Below, in pieces: positions 32,201 through 43,800 of a DNA stretch of 64,000 bases. A program made the translations under genes and the position numbers. The DNA is from Kitagawia praeruptora (taxonomy: Eukaryota; Streptophyta; Magnoliopsida; Apiales; Apiaceae). The stretch covers positions 66,320,001 through 66,384,000 of the forward strand of contig CM075350.1 of NCBI GenBank assembly GCA_037693485.1, written 5' to 3'. The notes beneath the pieces are model-generated. The model was not told where the DNA came from and made no database searches. It worked only from the letters and a program-made list of their open reading frames with translations. The number at the start of each line of letters is the position of its first letter. Position 1 is the first letter of the stretch.

Positions 32201-32399
32201 AAGGCACAACTAATCTTTTGATTAGCATCCTTAATCCCCAAACTTATGATTTTGCTTTCCTTATGCGCGATTAGCTTTTAAAGTTCAGTTAGCTGTGCAG
32301 GTGCAGCTTTATGCCGAGCACTCCTCGTGTCTTTTTCAGAAATGTACGAGTTATAACGATTCTTTCCATCTATAATAGATAGTTTTTGTCCTTCCCTAG

Positions 32400-32870
32400 G
32401 AGGTTTTCAATCTTCATTTCAGGGTTGATGTTCAAGTGTTTAACACTGGTGTTCAGATGTTCAACATTGGCATTCTAGATCGAGGATCCAATATTTCAGA
32501 TTGGTTTTCAAGTTTTGACTTGAAGTTTCAACCTTTGGATCTTGATTGGAGGTTCATGACCCCCTCAAGTTTGGACTTCATAGCTAATCTTGGCCTTAAT
32601 GGCTAATATCTCATGTTTCTCATCCTAGGATTCGAGGTTGATGTTCACATGTTCAACAATGGTGTTCTGGATCAAAGATCCAGGATCCCAAGTTGATTTT
32701 TCAATTTCCAATTTGAGGTATCAACCTTTCTTATTAGTTTTTCTAATAATTATTCTTAATCTATCAGGTTGGGGGTGTTCAGGACCATCAACACGAGGTT
32801 TCAGGTCAATAAGAGGTGTTTGCTATGCCTTGAATGGTTTCGTGAACCTTTAATTCAAACGACTTGTTTC
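32400..32870 (-). repeat. Imperfect ~225-bp repeat in Tat 3' region
   Basis: A unit starting GGTTGATGTTCA(A/C) with GTTCAACA and GATC(G/A)A(G/A)GATCCA words at about 32423 recurs from about 32636, at lower similarity. No coding frame is supported. Confidence 0.55.
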
Positions 32871-33268
32871 CTAGTCCACGTGACCTTCTGGGCCTTAACT
32901 TGTTTGCTGAATCATTGGTTTTAAGGTTATCATCAACCCTTGATTCTCATTCTAAGATGTAGACTCCCCCTCGTTTCACATAGAGGAGGTCTTACTTCTC
33001 GGTTGACCGTTCAGGAAGTCCACTTGCTCCTTAGCGCTTGACCTCAGGCCTGGTGTGCCTTGGTTGGTTTTCAATCCTTTATCTTAATTCTAGATTTCCA
33101 ACCTTCTTCTTATGCTCAGAACCTTGCTTTGGTTTTAATTTGACTTACGCCACTTGAATTCAAACGACAAGCTCGATTGGAGGTAGACAGCCTTGTTAGC
33201 CATCAAGGCTTAAATTTTGTGTTGAGATTTGAAGTTCAAGGCTTCAATCCTTAGTCTTGGAATGTATT
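32871..33268 (-). other. Tat 3' region without gene
   Basis: No supported gene. A purine tract on the minus strand (ACGAGGGGGAGTC) lies near 32965 and could be a former polypurine tract, but no LTR start follows it. Confidence 0.35.
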
Positions 33269-33600
33269 CTACATACTATTATTTGTAGTGATAGCCTTTA
33301 AGCTAATTTTTGATTTTGCTTTTGACGCTCCGTCAAAATAGAGCACCCAATATTCTTTCAGGGTCATGTTTTCATCTTCATTCTTGTTTTCTAGTTCTTT
33401 GCCCTCTTGGGTTAATACCTCTTGCCCCCTGACTTTTTGGTTGTTAATGGTACATTCAACCACGAAGTCAGTTAACGCCTGAGCCTTGATGGTCGGCCGA
33501 AGCTTATATATGATGTCAAAATCTCCTAACTCAATTGCCCACTTGATTAGTCTTCAATTGGCTTTCGGGCTATGCAATATGTTTCTTCAACAGGTGGTCC
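33269..33600 (-). pseudogene. Tat RNase H remnant, copy 1
   Basis: The minus-strand product includes a WAIELGDFDI-like segment, then PTIKAQALTDF, VECTINNQKVRGQEV and WVLYFDGASKAKSK. The last is the start of the Tat RNase H domain with its first catalytic Asp. The rest of the domain is lost and stops interrupt the upstream part. Confidence 0.7.
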
Positions 33601-34252
33601 ATCAAGACTTCAACATTTATCTTGGTTCCATCTTTGTCACTTATTTTTCTTGATTCTGGGTCAAGGATTCAAGGTTGATTCCTCGATTTAGATTTCAAAA
33701 AATAAAATCATGTGTGTTTCTTGCCTTTTAAACACCTGAGACCAGAGCTTGCTTGAACTTCTTGATCCTCGTTTAAGGATATTCTTATATCCCTTGATCT
33801 TAGGACTAAAATTCAAGGTTCTCTGTTGGTCTTCTACCTTAGACTCTCCATCCAAGTCTTTTGAAAATATTGAAGAGTGGCTAGCCCTTAGCCTCCACAG
33901 TCTTGCATGGCTTTGATGCCACATGTGGCTTTATTAACTTGTCTTTTATCCCGGATCCTTCAAGGACTTTAAAGTAATCTAACATTTGACCCTTCAGGGT
34001 TTTTATTTATGCATTTGTTTGTTTCCATTCATGTATTCTTCTATTTTCGGTATTTGGTCATCTTTGACTTACACACATCAGGTGCTTGATACATAAATAA
34101 AATCACATAATTAATGAATGGAAAGCAAAATCGCATTAATAACTTGAAATGGATTCAACCCTCACATAAAGTACTACTGTCCTACTCGGAGCAACATGCT
34201 CTGCAATGGTTTCAATGAACCTTATTTCTACTTCTACTAGATAAATATGAAG
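33601..34252. other. Non-coding Tat-associated sequence
   Basis: I see no supported gene. It separates the two RNase H copies and has the AT-rich, stop-filled look of retrotransposon untranslated sequence. Confidence 0.35.
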
Positions 34253-34555
34253 CTAAGTCCTACTAGGATAATTTGAACTCATCGGGGCTTTGCAAGACAA
34301 GACCTGCACCACTTGATTTTGTTTTTGATGCTCCATCAAAATAGAGCACCGACTACTCCTTCTAGCCTCCTCATTCTTATTCTGAAGTTCACTTCCCGCT
34401 TGGGGTACTATCTCCTGCCTCCTGACTTCTTGGTTGTCTGTGGTACATTCAACCACGAAGTCAGCTGACGCCTTAGCCTTAATGGTTGTCCGAGGCTTAT
34501 GTGCGATGTTCTCTTCTGGCCTTTCTTGGTGTTCCTTATCACTGCGGACATCCAA
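34253..34555 (-). pseudogene. Tat RNase H remnant, copy 2, joined to protease linker
   Basis: Encodes KPRTTIKAKASADFVVECTT and, in a shifted frame, VLYFDGASKTKSSGAGL. It is a second, diverged copy of the segment at 33269-33600. Upstream (34556-34803) the protease linker is readable (ILGRNGLYAFKA, CYVAALRPKG). The expected reverse transcriptase of several hundred residues between them is missing. Confidence 0.7.
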
Positions 34556-34803
34556 GTCTTCAATCGGAAGGACCTACCCCCCGACTCCTTTAGGCCTTAA
34601 CGCGGCTACATAACAGCTCCTAGCCATTTTCTGGCCACCTTTTTGTTCTCTTACACCATTCCTGGTTGGAAACTTGATCTTCATGTGATAGGTTGGGCCA
34701 CAGCCTTAAAAGCGTAAAGTCCATTCCTCCCAAGGATGGTATTGTATGTTGAAGCCGCCTTGATTACCAAGAAGTTCAACATCTGAGTGGCCTCCTTGGG
34801 CTC

Positions 34804-34998
34804 CTATCCCACAGTTACAGGCAAATGAATAGTCTCTTCAACTTTGGATTCTACTCCATTAAATCCATATAAAGGCATGTTATTGGGGGTCAACTGAGAG
34901 TCGTTATACCCCATCTTCATAAATGCATCATGAAACAAGATGTCCACAGATGCTCTATTGTCTATCAAGACTCTCTTTACCTTTGAATTTCCAATCAC
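34804..34998 (-). pseudogene. Tat aspartic protease remnant
   Basis: The product contains VLIDNRASVDILFHDAFMKM. In Tat proteases the active-site triad region is D-x-G-(A/S)-S; here Arg stands where Gly is expected, which should inactivate it. The flanking sequence GNSKVKRVLID and the LTPNNMPLYGFNG segment support the assignment. Confidence 0.75.
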
Positions 34999-35013
34999 GA
35001 GAGTTATGACCAG

Positions 35014-35454
35014 CTAGTCGTTATGGGGGAATTTCACCCCTTCATGGTCTGAATCGTCGAATTCGATTGTTACCTTAGTTTTTGCACGTTTTGGTGCTTC
35101 TTCAACGATATGCATTACTTCTCGGGCATATGTCTTTCGAGAGTTCCTTGTTGTCCCGGTCACGGTTGGGTCTCCTGAGATCATGTTGATTACTGGCCCT
35201 CGGGGCTGTGGGTTGCGACCGCGATCGTCATCCCCTTTATCATAATCTCTTCTTTGACCACCACGATCTTCACCCTTAGTGAAGTGACTCAGTTTCCCTC
35301 TACGGATCAAAAACTCGATCTCATCTTTGAGTTGTTTGCAATCATCAGTGTCATGGCCCACATCTTTGTGGAATCTGCAATACTGATTCTTGTTTCTCTT
35401 TGAGGGATCACCCCTGAGTGGCTTTGGCCATCCGAAAATCAATATCATTTTCAA
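35014..35454 (-). pseudogene. Tat Gag C-terminal part with zinc knuckle
   Basis: Contains YCRFHKDVGHDTDDCKQLKD, the atypical C-x2-H-x4-H-x4-C knuckle of Tat gags, and IEFLIRRGKLSHF. A basic Gly/Arg/Asp-rich tract and GPVINMISGDPTV follow. It overlaps the preceding gag frame by 47 bp in another frame, which marks a frameshift near 35430. Confidence 0.82.
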
Positions 35455-36292
35455 TATCCAACAAGATTTGACTCTTGGGGGTGTTTAACCTTGCGTACTC
35501 AGCAAACCTTGGTCCTAGAGCAGAGTCAGTGTCCTTGCTAGTTCGGGGATACTTGTCCCTGGCATCATAATCCTTCTCTGTCTTTTGCTTCTTAGAGTTC
35601 CCGTTTCCACCACTTTCGGTGGAGACCTCTGTTTTCCTCATGCTTTCCTCATCCTTTATGCACTTGTTTGCCCTTTCTTGGAGCTCAGTCTTGCTCTTAG
35701 GGGGATGCTTTGCTAGCGACATCTGAAAAAAAACATTCGATGTCCAATACTCCAAGGCTATCATAGCTACTTTGTTTTCCAGATCAGGGATGTTCAGCGT
35801 CTCCTTCGTGAAGGGCTTGAGATAATCCCTTAGGCTTTCATTCTTTCCTTGTATCACCTGCACGAGGGATGAAGAGCTCTTCTCATGAACTCTTCCGCTG
35901 ACAAATTGGTTGATAAAGGCCGTGCTCAATTCTTTGAATGAGCCAATCGAGTTTGCAGGCAAACGGCTATACCATCTTTGAGCCATGCCCGCCAGGGTTT
36001 GAGGAAACGCCCTATAGTTGAGAGCGTCACTAGCAGGCTGCAACAACAGTGCATTCGAGAACGTCCTCACATGGTTTGTGGGGTCGCCCGTTCCATCATA
36101 AGCCTCTATTGTAGGTATCTTAAACTTCCTAGAGATGTGAGCATTCATCACCTCCTCAGTGAATGGTGGTGTGGGATCATCAGGCTCTCCAAGTTGCATC
36201 AGGTCTTTAGGATCACTCTTGGGGATTTTCACCCTTGTAGCTTTACCTGTTGGGACCTCAGTCCTTCTATGCCTCCTTGAAGGCCTTTCCAA
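35408..36292 (-). CDS. Tat Gag capsid domain
   Basis: 294 residues with the Retrotrans_gag pattern of Tat elements: FKIPTIEAYDGTGDPTNHVR, NYRAFPQTLAGMAQRWYSRL, GSFKELSTAFINQFVS and ESLRDYLKPFTKETLNI. The capsid region is continuous. The start is the first Met downstream of a stop near 36343; coding similarity probably continues into the frame at 36341-36841. Confidence 0.85.
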   Translation of the reverse strand: MERPSRRHRRTEVPTGKATRVKIPKSDPKDLMQLGEPDDPTPPFTEEVMNAHISRKFKIPTIEAYDGTGDPTNHVRTFSNALLLQPASDALNYRAFPQTLAGMAQRWYSRLPANSIGSFKELSTAFINQFVSGRVHEKSSSSLVQVIQGKNESLRDYLKPFTKETLNIPDLENKVAMIALEYWTSNVFFQMSLAKHPPKSKTELQERANKCIKDEESMRKTEVSTESGGNGNSKKQKTEKDYDARDKYPRTSKDTDSALGPRFAEYARLNTPKSQILLDIENDIDFRMAKATQG

Positions 36293-36340
36293 GTTAACAA
36301 AGGGAATCTCTCCTGACCTTGGAGGGGGTCGATTCTGATT

Positions 36341-36841
36341 TTAGTTCTGATTCTGCCTTTGTTGTTCTCTTGCTACGTCTTCTTTTAACCTCTGAATCTC
36401 GTCTTCATGAGCCTTAATCCTTTCAGCAGCTATCGATGGGGGTCCATCATGGATTCTTCGACCACGCCTTAAAGGCTCTTTGTTAGCACTTCGCCTCCTC
36501 GGGGCTTCATCACGGTCATCATCCTCATATGAAGAATCATCAGTGTAAGGACCAGAATAGTCATAATATCCTTGTTCAGGGCCCGAGCCTCTAATATATG
36601 GAGGGTGATACAGCTCATGTATCTGTAGGGCATGGCCTCTTGGTCTAACTCCTCGAGTATTTGGAGGGTAGTTAGGTAACATGTACATCGGATCGGTACT
36701 TGCAAGGAGGTCGGTGACGGAGATCTGTGCTCCGGAAGGAAAAAGGCGATTTCCCAAAGAAGAGACCACCATCTGAAGAGGGTTGGTCTCCTGATTTCGG
36801 TGGACGACCACAGGTAGAGTTCTTTCAGCATGGGGAGTCAT
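36341..36841 (-). pseudogene. Tat Gag N-terminal region
   Basis: 166 residues upstream of the capsid domain in the same sense. It is Arg/Glu-rich, with a predicted coiled coil at the C-terminus (RIKAHEDEIQRLKEDVAREQ). Such charged N-terminal regions precede the capsid domain in Tat gags. A stop near 36343 separates it from the next frame. Confidence 0.65.
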
Positions 36842-36998
36842 CCCTGTAGGTTGATAAACTTAAGGTTGAGTGGTCGTCTCCCTTAATGGGGGTACATACC
36901 CTTGTTCACTGACGATGGGCGGAGCAGAGGTGACGGTGGTCACCTCGGTTGTGATTGGTGTCCTTCGTGTTTGAACCATGAGTGTTGTTGTCTTCCCA

Positions 36999-37013
36999 CC
37001 ACAGACGGTGCCA
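36999..37013 (-). promoter_or_regulatory. Tat primer binding site
   Basis: Minus-strand TGGCACCGTCTGTGG lies two bases after the LTR terminus TTCAACA. It resembles the TGGCGCCGTCTGTGG site of many Tat elements; one base differs. Confidence 0.8.
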
Positions 37014-37015
37014 AA

Positions 37016-37442
37016 TGTTGAAGAATAAAAACGAGGGTTTGTAAATCGCGACTAGGGTTTGTATGTATTAAATACAAGGGTTGGTGAGTTTCGAGCTTTA
37101 ATGGATGTTTCTACGTTCGAGACTGATCAGTCCTCACAGAATGCCTACGTATCTCGAAGTTGAGAATCTAGCCAAAGACGTAGTTATGAGAATGAGGGGT
37201 CAGGCCCTAATATAGGCATTAGGAGCCTAAGATTTAGAGTAGGGTTAGGAGACTTGATAGACAAGTCATCTCCTTGAAGAAGGTTCTAGACTCCTATCTT
37301 GTAGGAGTTTATTTCCATGTTGAATTCGGTGCTTTGGAGGCTACTTCGTGTAGGAGTAATATCCTTATTTGACTCTTATTGTTGAGTTGTTAATCACCCT
37401 CAATATTAAATTACGAAATTAATATTGAATTAGAGTTTTGGG
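37016..37442 (-). repeat. Tat 5' LTR, inner part
   Basis: Starts TGTTGAAGAATAAAAAC on the plus strand beside the primer site. It is cut at 37442 by CACTA-2 and resumes at 57921-58010, ending GCCCATAACA, which gives a TG...CA LTR of about 517 bp. Confidence 0.75.
37440..37442. repeat. CACTA-2 target site duplication (left)
   Basis: GGG before the left terminus, repeated at 57918-57920 after the right terminus. Confidence 0.85.
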
Positions 37443-37454
37443 CACTACACCATA

Positions 37455-37645
37455 AACAAGCTATCACAACCTCTTGCTCACATGTGTTGCTAGATTATGT
37501 TACCTTAGGTATACTACTTTTGGCATAGTATAGCCTAGTATAACACCTTTTATTTTGTGTTACCTTAGGCAGAAAAGTAATGTTGCTCTAGTTGGAAAAG
37601 TGTTGGTTGCGGGGCAACATGCACAATATGTTGCCTTAGATCATT
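37455..37645. repeat. CACTA-2 left subterminal repeats
   Basis: Recurring TGTTACCTTAGGTA, TGTTACCTTAGGCAG and TGTTGCCTTAGATC words. The same words recur near the right end. Confidence 0.75.
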
Positions 37646-38200
37646 AATAAACACAATTTTTAATTTATAACTAAAAACTGAATAATTATTTAAAAATTAA
37701 ATATATCATGAAATCAATTCGTTTTTATGAAAATTAGTAGTTTATCAAATTAAAGAGTTACTATTTATAAAAATTTAGATATTTATTTATTATTGTTTTC
37801 CAGATTTTTTTATTTTATTAATTTTGAAATGAAATTTTAAAAAGATTACAAAATTCTTTACATATTAATCATTTACATTAAAAAAAATAAAACTGTTTAA
37901 ATTGCACAAATGTAATTAATACATTTTCTTAACAAAAAAGTAAGAATTTATGAAATAAATGAAAAATTATATTGAAATATTAATTAAGATATTTTTTCAT
38001 TCAATTTAATATGTACAATATTTTTTTTAAAAAAATAATTTTGATTAAAAAATTAATTTTTGATGCAAAATTTAAAAATCGAATCGTTATTTAATTATTA
38101 AATTAATAAATTTTGATAAAAAGTAAAAGTTCATTATATAGATGAATTATTTCCCAAAAAATGTTAATTTTTAAATTTTTCTTAAAAATTAATCACCAAC
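37646..38200 (+). other. AT-rich stretch in CACTA-2
   Basis: Strongly AT-rich, no frame, no recognisable repeat. It precedes the captured gene's leader and could be part of its promoter region or CACTA filler. Confidence 0.35.
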
Positions 38201-38284
38201 ACCGAATATTATTGTGGGACAGAGAAGAATTGAAAGAGCGGCAAAATATCCTCCCCTTGCTAAAATAATTCGCTTAAACAGGAA

Positions 38285-38365
38285 TAATTGGGGGAACTCA
38301 CTCTCTCAGTCTCCATGTCTCTCTCTCGCGTAAACTCTCCGACTCTCACTCTCCATCTATCTCTC
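38285..38365 (+). promoter_or_regulatory. CT-rich leader of the captured gene
   Basis: Repeated CTCTCTC, CTCCATCTATCTCTCTC-type words upstream of exon 1. It resembles the leader in CACTA-1 at 5660-5800 and is typical of plant 5' untranslated sequence. Confidence 0.5.
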
Positions 38366-38564
38366 TCGTAAAAGTCCCAACTTTGCTTTCACCAATTTCA
38401 TAAGAATCTAATATGTATTTTGTTTTCTTCTTCAAATTAGGGCTTCTCAATTGATTCGAGGCTTCGATTTGAGGCTCTGATTTGAGAATTCTTCAAATTG
38501 GGGATTCTAAATCATTTTAAAATAAATTGATTCGATTTCTTATCTTAAATTTCAAATAATTTGT

Positions 38565-38568
<4 letters not shown>

Positions 38569-38623
<55 letters not shown>
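38569..38623. repeat. (TC)n microsatellite
   Basis: About 27 uninterrupted TC units between the leader and exon 1 of the captured gene. Confidence 0.95.
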
Positions 38624-38626
<3 letters not shown>

Positions 38627-38843
38627 ATTTCAGGGATTCTTCAATTTATGCTTTGGATTTGGAGCTTGTTTATATGGATTTGTGGATTTGTGGATTTTTG
38701 ATTTGGAGTCTTAATAAACCTGATATTTTTGATATTTTGGCCTGATATTTTTCATTTTCTTCAATTGAGTCTTAACTGAAAGCTTCTCAATTGTCTAGTA
38801 CAGAAAATCTAAAATATTAGGCCAAAGCTCAAATGCAGCTACG

Positions 38844-40789
38844 ATGAAATCCTTCCCATATTTTGCAGCAAAGAGATTCCTGACCTGCAGCAAATCTGGT
38901 ATATCTGCACATCTGGGAGCTACAAATACTTCACTTGCAACACCTTCTTATAACTCTGATGGTATGTGTCTTTCCTATATAAACCTGTCATGTACTATAA
39001 AAAATCAGGTAAAGTCATCTTTGTTTGAAGTCTTACATTATCAATGATTATACTTTGTGAGGAGTATAAGCTGTACCACTGCTAATTTCCATAACAACAG
39101 ATTCTGTAACATTTTATTTTACATTAAGTAATTGCAACATAGCAACTTATGTATTTATGTAAAAGCCTGATAGATCTTGGGCAGATGTGGCTCTGTATTT
39201 AGTAGTAATCTGTATTTAGTGCATTACTACCCAAACCTGGTGACGGAGAAAAAAAAAATACTATTTCACAGATCTTGTGACTGCATTACAAATACTAGCT
39301 GCAAAACCTTATGCTTTTCCAACTGGAAGTAAGCTTGGATTTTGGCAACGAATCTTCTATATCGGTGAGTCGCTTTCTACATACATGTATTTAAATGTCA
39401 CGATATCATAGGTATTAAATTATTAGTGAGTTTTTCAGTATTTTATATCTGCAAAATGATATATTCGATTGGTCTTGATCGATAAGGGATTCCTGTCAAC
39501 GAGGAGAAGCATTGGAGTCCCCTAACCAAACCATCAGAGGTAATCACAAACCAAAACCGAACTTATGAAAGTAAATATATTCATCTTTGCAAACTCGAGT
39601 TACACTTGTGACATTGTGACTTGTTGATATACTAGTAACTTTTACATTTATATTTTTTAGTAAGCTATGGTTTATCGTTTCCTTTGGGAGTTTACTGCAA
39701 TATCTAGGCAAAAAGAATAAACTTTAGAGCTATTATTCTGGAAAACATGTATTCTGATTTAACACAAAAATTTTACTCTGTTTTACAACATCCTGATGGA
39801 TTAAATTGGATCTCATTTTAGTTTATTCTATGATGATTAATAAAAAGATGGAATGAGATTAAAGAGTCTCCCTCATCTGAATCTATTTTAAATAGTTTGG
39901 AATCCTTGTAGAGTTGTAGACAAACATAATTATTAGGTTTAAAGGCTTGGTTTCATTTCTTACATGATATCACTACAACACAACATATAAAGCACATGCA
40001 AGGAAGAAAAGCTTTATTTTCTTCTCTTCCTAGGCATACCAAAGTTGCAGTGACAGGAAACAACAGAACAAAGTAAGTTTTGGTGGATCTGCAAGGAGTT
40101 GTGAAGAAGGCTGTTGGACTTGGTGGTTGGCATTGGTTGCCTGGCTGGTAATAATCCCCTCATTTGGTTTTTTTCCCTTTACTTATTCACTCTGTTGTTT
40201 TTCCTATATTTTATTCTTAATTACTTTAATTCCTACTTTCAAATGCTTGAAGATTCTATCTTGCTGCTTCATATATGGTCTTCTTGATAATCATCTATAC
40301 TAGTACTTAACTATCTTGAGGCCAATTTTACATTAGACAAGTTAAAAGAAAAATTGATTGTAGCAGAATTTAACTTTTATTCGTTAACAAGCCTTGTTAT
40401 TTGTTTCTAATTACAGGATTATAAGAAATCATCACTCTGTAAAAATAGGTTAATTTGTGAACTAATTATAATTTTATAATTTTCCTGCTCTAAAGGTTCT
40501 GAAGAATGGGGTTGAGGTGAAACTACAAAGGAACGCATTGAGTGTTCATGAGCATCCCACAGGGAATGAAGTAGATACAGAATTTGACTTTGATAGCAAC
40601 AGTAGCAGTGACATTGGTGAAAGGGAAAATGATTTCCGTAAGTAACCAATGACACTTACTTCTTGATGTATAGTTTTTGGAGTTGTCTGGGATTGAAGGT
40701 ACAACAATAGTAACGGTCATTATCTTTCTTTTTGGTTAGCCACTGGTATGGAATTCAGCAAGGTCAGCCACTGGTCATTATTTTATTGA
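38844..40789 (+). pseudogene. Captured multi-exon plant gene, function unknown
   Basis: Six exon-like blocks: 38844-38961 (MKSFPYFAAKRFLTCSKSG start), 39272-39364 (LVTALQILAAKPYAFPTGSK), 39487-39539 (GIPVNEEKHWSPLTKPSE), 40034-40147 (HTKVAVTGNNRTK, VVKKAVGLGGWHWL), 40496-40637 (VLKNGVEVKLQRNALSVHEH, PTGNE) and 40740-40789. Each internal border has a GT donor or AG acceptor, and blocks 1 to 3 join in frame. Block 4 has an in-frame TAA at 40074-40076 and its joins do not keep phase, so the copy is damaged. I do not recognise the family. The basic, Ser-containing N-terminus could be organellar. It lies wholly within CACTA-2 and was captured as genomic DNA with introns. Confidence 0.7.
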
Positions 40790-40823
40790 ATCTGTGTTTT
40801 TTAGTACAAAGATTGAATCTTGA

Positions 40824-40828
40824 TTTAG
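40824..40828. repeat. Tekay target site duplication (left)
   Basis: TTTAG before the LTR start TGTAACACCC, repeated at 56166-56170 after the other LTR end. Confidence 0.93.
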
Positions 40829-43800
40829 TGTAACACCCCCAGATCCGGGGTCAGGGATCTGGTCGTTACGGTCTCAATTTCCTTCCACAAGACCAACATA
40901 AATTAAAGTACAACCTTGTGACCCAAAACAACAACACAAAACACACCCGTTATAGTCCTAGAGATGAAAACAGAGTAATTACCAAATATTATTAATCGTA
41001 AGATTGAGTTCTTACAACCCAAAAGGTTTACAATTAACCATTACATACTCTTTGCCATCCATTTGTATATGCAATATAATAAATACATTTGATACTCAAA
41101 TGCTAACAACTAGCCTACCAGTAGCTTACTCTTCAGCCGTGGTAACTATGACCTCCGCGGTTTAACCCTTTGACAGTAATAGCTTGCTTGCACCGATTGC
41201 GACTGACGCGACCATCAGATCTAGTTGTTGTTGTTGTGATATAGATAAATAAATCAAGGGTGAGCCATAGCCCACCAAAAATATAATTGAACAGTGATAA
41301 TATATAAAAGTTCAAATTATCTTTGAAACCATATGCCATGCATTAACGAAAATGATGCCAGTATAATATAAAAGATGAAGTTACTAGGTAACTCAAAATG
41401 TATTTTCTGTGGAAGTATCTGCTATGCAAAAGATAAGCAAGATATTCTCAATTATCATAAATGAAGAACTTGCAGGAAGAATATTGCAATTCCAGTTCAA
41501 ACACTTTTCAACCCTGCCAATAATGATAATGTTGAAGAAAATAAATAGATTCTGGATAGTGAACCAATACTGGAGTATGTCGCGCCAGATGACACCTCCT
41601 TACGATGATCAGTCGTAGGTTGTGCATCTCAAGATTTGTTTCTCTACATGTGGAAGGAAGAACATATGGACACCACCATATGCCGGATCTCCCTAGCCAA
41701 CGGTTGGGTATAGACGGGACCGGCGCCACTCATACCCTATTTTAAGGATGTACTGTCCCACATCCTCTTACACCGATTTTCAATGATGGACTGTCCCACA
41801 GCCTCTTACACAAATACTCCTAGTTTGCGTAAATCCACGATTCTGAAACGTAAAGCTCGTCCCCCTTTCCCCAAGTATAATACTTGTTGATAAGACTCCA
41901 CGAAGTAGTCGTATCTAGTTGGGAAGGAAAATTCCCCAATATTACCCAAGCTGATGCTTGTTAATGGATATTGACTTGTCCCAATAATCTTACCCCTCGA
42001 ATGATGAGGAAGTAACATACAGACTCAATTTGATGGTTAGCAACCAAGTTGCAAGTGAAAAGAATAGTTTAACATGTATATGACCGGGTAGTCAAGAAAT
42101 AACAATTCTCAAGTAAGGTTCCCTTATATTTTAGAAGATAGATTCGAATGAAGAACGCAGTTTTGAGAACCTTCCTTGATGAAATAATAATAATAAGGCT
42201 CAGACTCGTTTACAAAATATTTGAAGATCGAAGATAATATTTGAGCGAAATAATATATTTTAAAGCTTAGTTAACGAGAATTAAATGAATATTCGAAGAC
42301 TATTTATTAAGTCGTAGATATTGAAAGAATATCGCTCGGAATAATCCATGAATAAATATTCACAAATATTATTCATTAAATAAATAATGAATATTTAATA
42401 TTAATAATTTTTATCAGATAAATAAAACTCGAATGAATATTCGAAATAATATTCACTGAACAAATAGTGAATATTCGAAGAATAATACTTATCAAATAAA
42501 TAAAACTCGAATGAATATTCGAAATAATATTCACTGAATAAATAGTGAATATTCGAATTGATAAACTCATTGAAGATATAATATTCCAAATGAATACTCG
42601 AAACAAGATTTGATAATTGAGTGGACCTTAAATGAATATTGAACATAATATTCGATAAATAAATCAACTCTAGATGAATATTGAAGATAATATTCATCGC
42701 ATAAATAAAGGTTGAATGAATATTCGAAGTAATATTCGATAATTGAATCGACTTTAAATGAATATTGAACAATAATATTCACTGCATAAATAAAGTTCAA
42801 ATAAATATTTGAAATAATATTTGCTGAATAAGCACTGATAAAATGAATATTCAAAATAATACTCCTTAAATAAATAAAGCTCTAATGAGTATTCGAAGTA
42901 ATATTCGTTGAATACTCAAATGATTACTCCAAATAATATTCAATAAATAAATAATGGAAAATATTTACTTAAATATTTTCCCCCAAAAATAATCATGATA
43001 TATCATGAAATACCGACTCCCGGTCTATATTCGAAGGATGAGATTCGCATGCCCTTCGCTAAGGGTCTTAGCAATATCCGGCTTATAATCGATATGTTCA
43101 CTATCTAAGTTATAAGCCAACAATAATTCAGGGAACAAGTATATCAATTCAACTTGAAGGTAGGCATGCATGCTTTGGCATATGTATAACAACAATCATA
43201 TATATTATCACAACAACAGTTCCAAGGTATTGGAAACTTGCCTGGTAATCCTGTATGAGTAGTGTGCCTCGGGTCAATCCGGTGATCTATCAATAGTCAC
43301 AATATCCGAGGTTAATCACTTACACCTTTAAAAAGGCTAAGTATAAACTTAACTTAACTCGAAACACGTTTTTGAGTTATCTCGATACCCTTTAGTGTAA
43401 CTCTTTTAAGCACCGGTACGATCCGACACTTGTTCACTATTAAGACATGTCGTTATTCTTACACTTGGTATATACTTAAGTCGTGTAAGTTCTAAGGTCG
43501 GTCATTTACGAACAAAGATTATACCTCGAGTTTTTTCGCTCGTTTTCTAAGTGATTTACCAAAGTTATAACCAAGTATTCTTTTAAGGGGGTTCGTTCGC
43601 GCTTAACCTCGATTCGAACATTTTTATAAAATCGGAAAACGATTCGTTTGACATGAGATTTTCTCTCACACCTTCCTTTTTACCTCTAGTATTTACTTAC
43701 CATAATTCGTCACAGCATAACTCATTTTACGAAGCTTCAATTTCAGTTACGAACTTGCTTTTATGGTTTCAAACCACTTTTACGATTTTGGACATAACTC

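Larger units (their letters stand above)
31844..37442 (-). mobile_element. Tat-lineage Ty3/gypsy retrotransposon, degenerate
   Basis: Minus-strand element: LTR part at 37016-37442 (continuing at 57921-58010 beyond CACTA-2), primer site, gag, knuckle, protease, RNase H pieces and a repeat-rich 3' region. Gag and RNase H sequences are of the Tat/Retand/Ogre type. The reverse transcriptase is deleted between the protease linker and RNase H, and no integrase is visible. The 3' LTR is absent, so the left end is truncated. Confidence 0.8.

Noticed and set aside
38844..40789. Annotating this as a functional host gene
   Set aside because: It lies within CACTA-2 termini, has an in-frame TAA at 40074-40076, and its later exon joins do not keep phase.
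42376..42854. Overlapping minus-strand frames rich in Ile, Ser, Tyr and Asn
   Set aside because: They are translations of the AT-rich palindromic minisatellite in the LTR; the same frames recur in the other LTR near 52928-53406.
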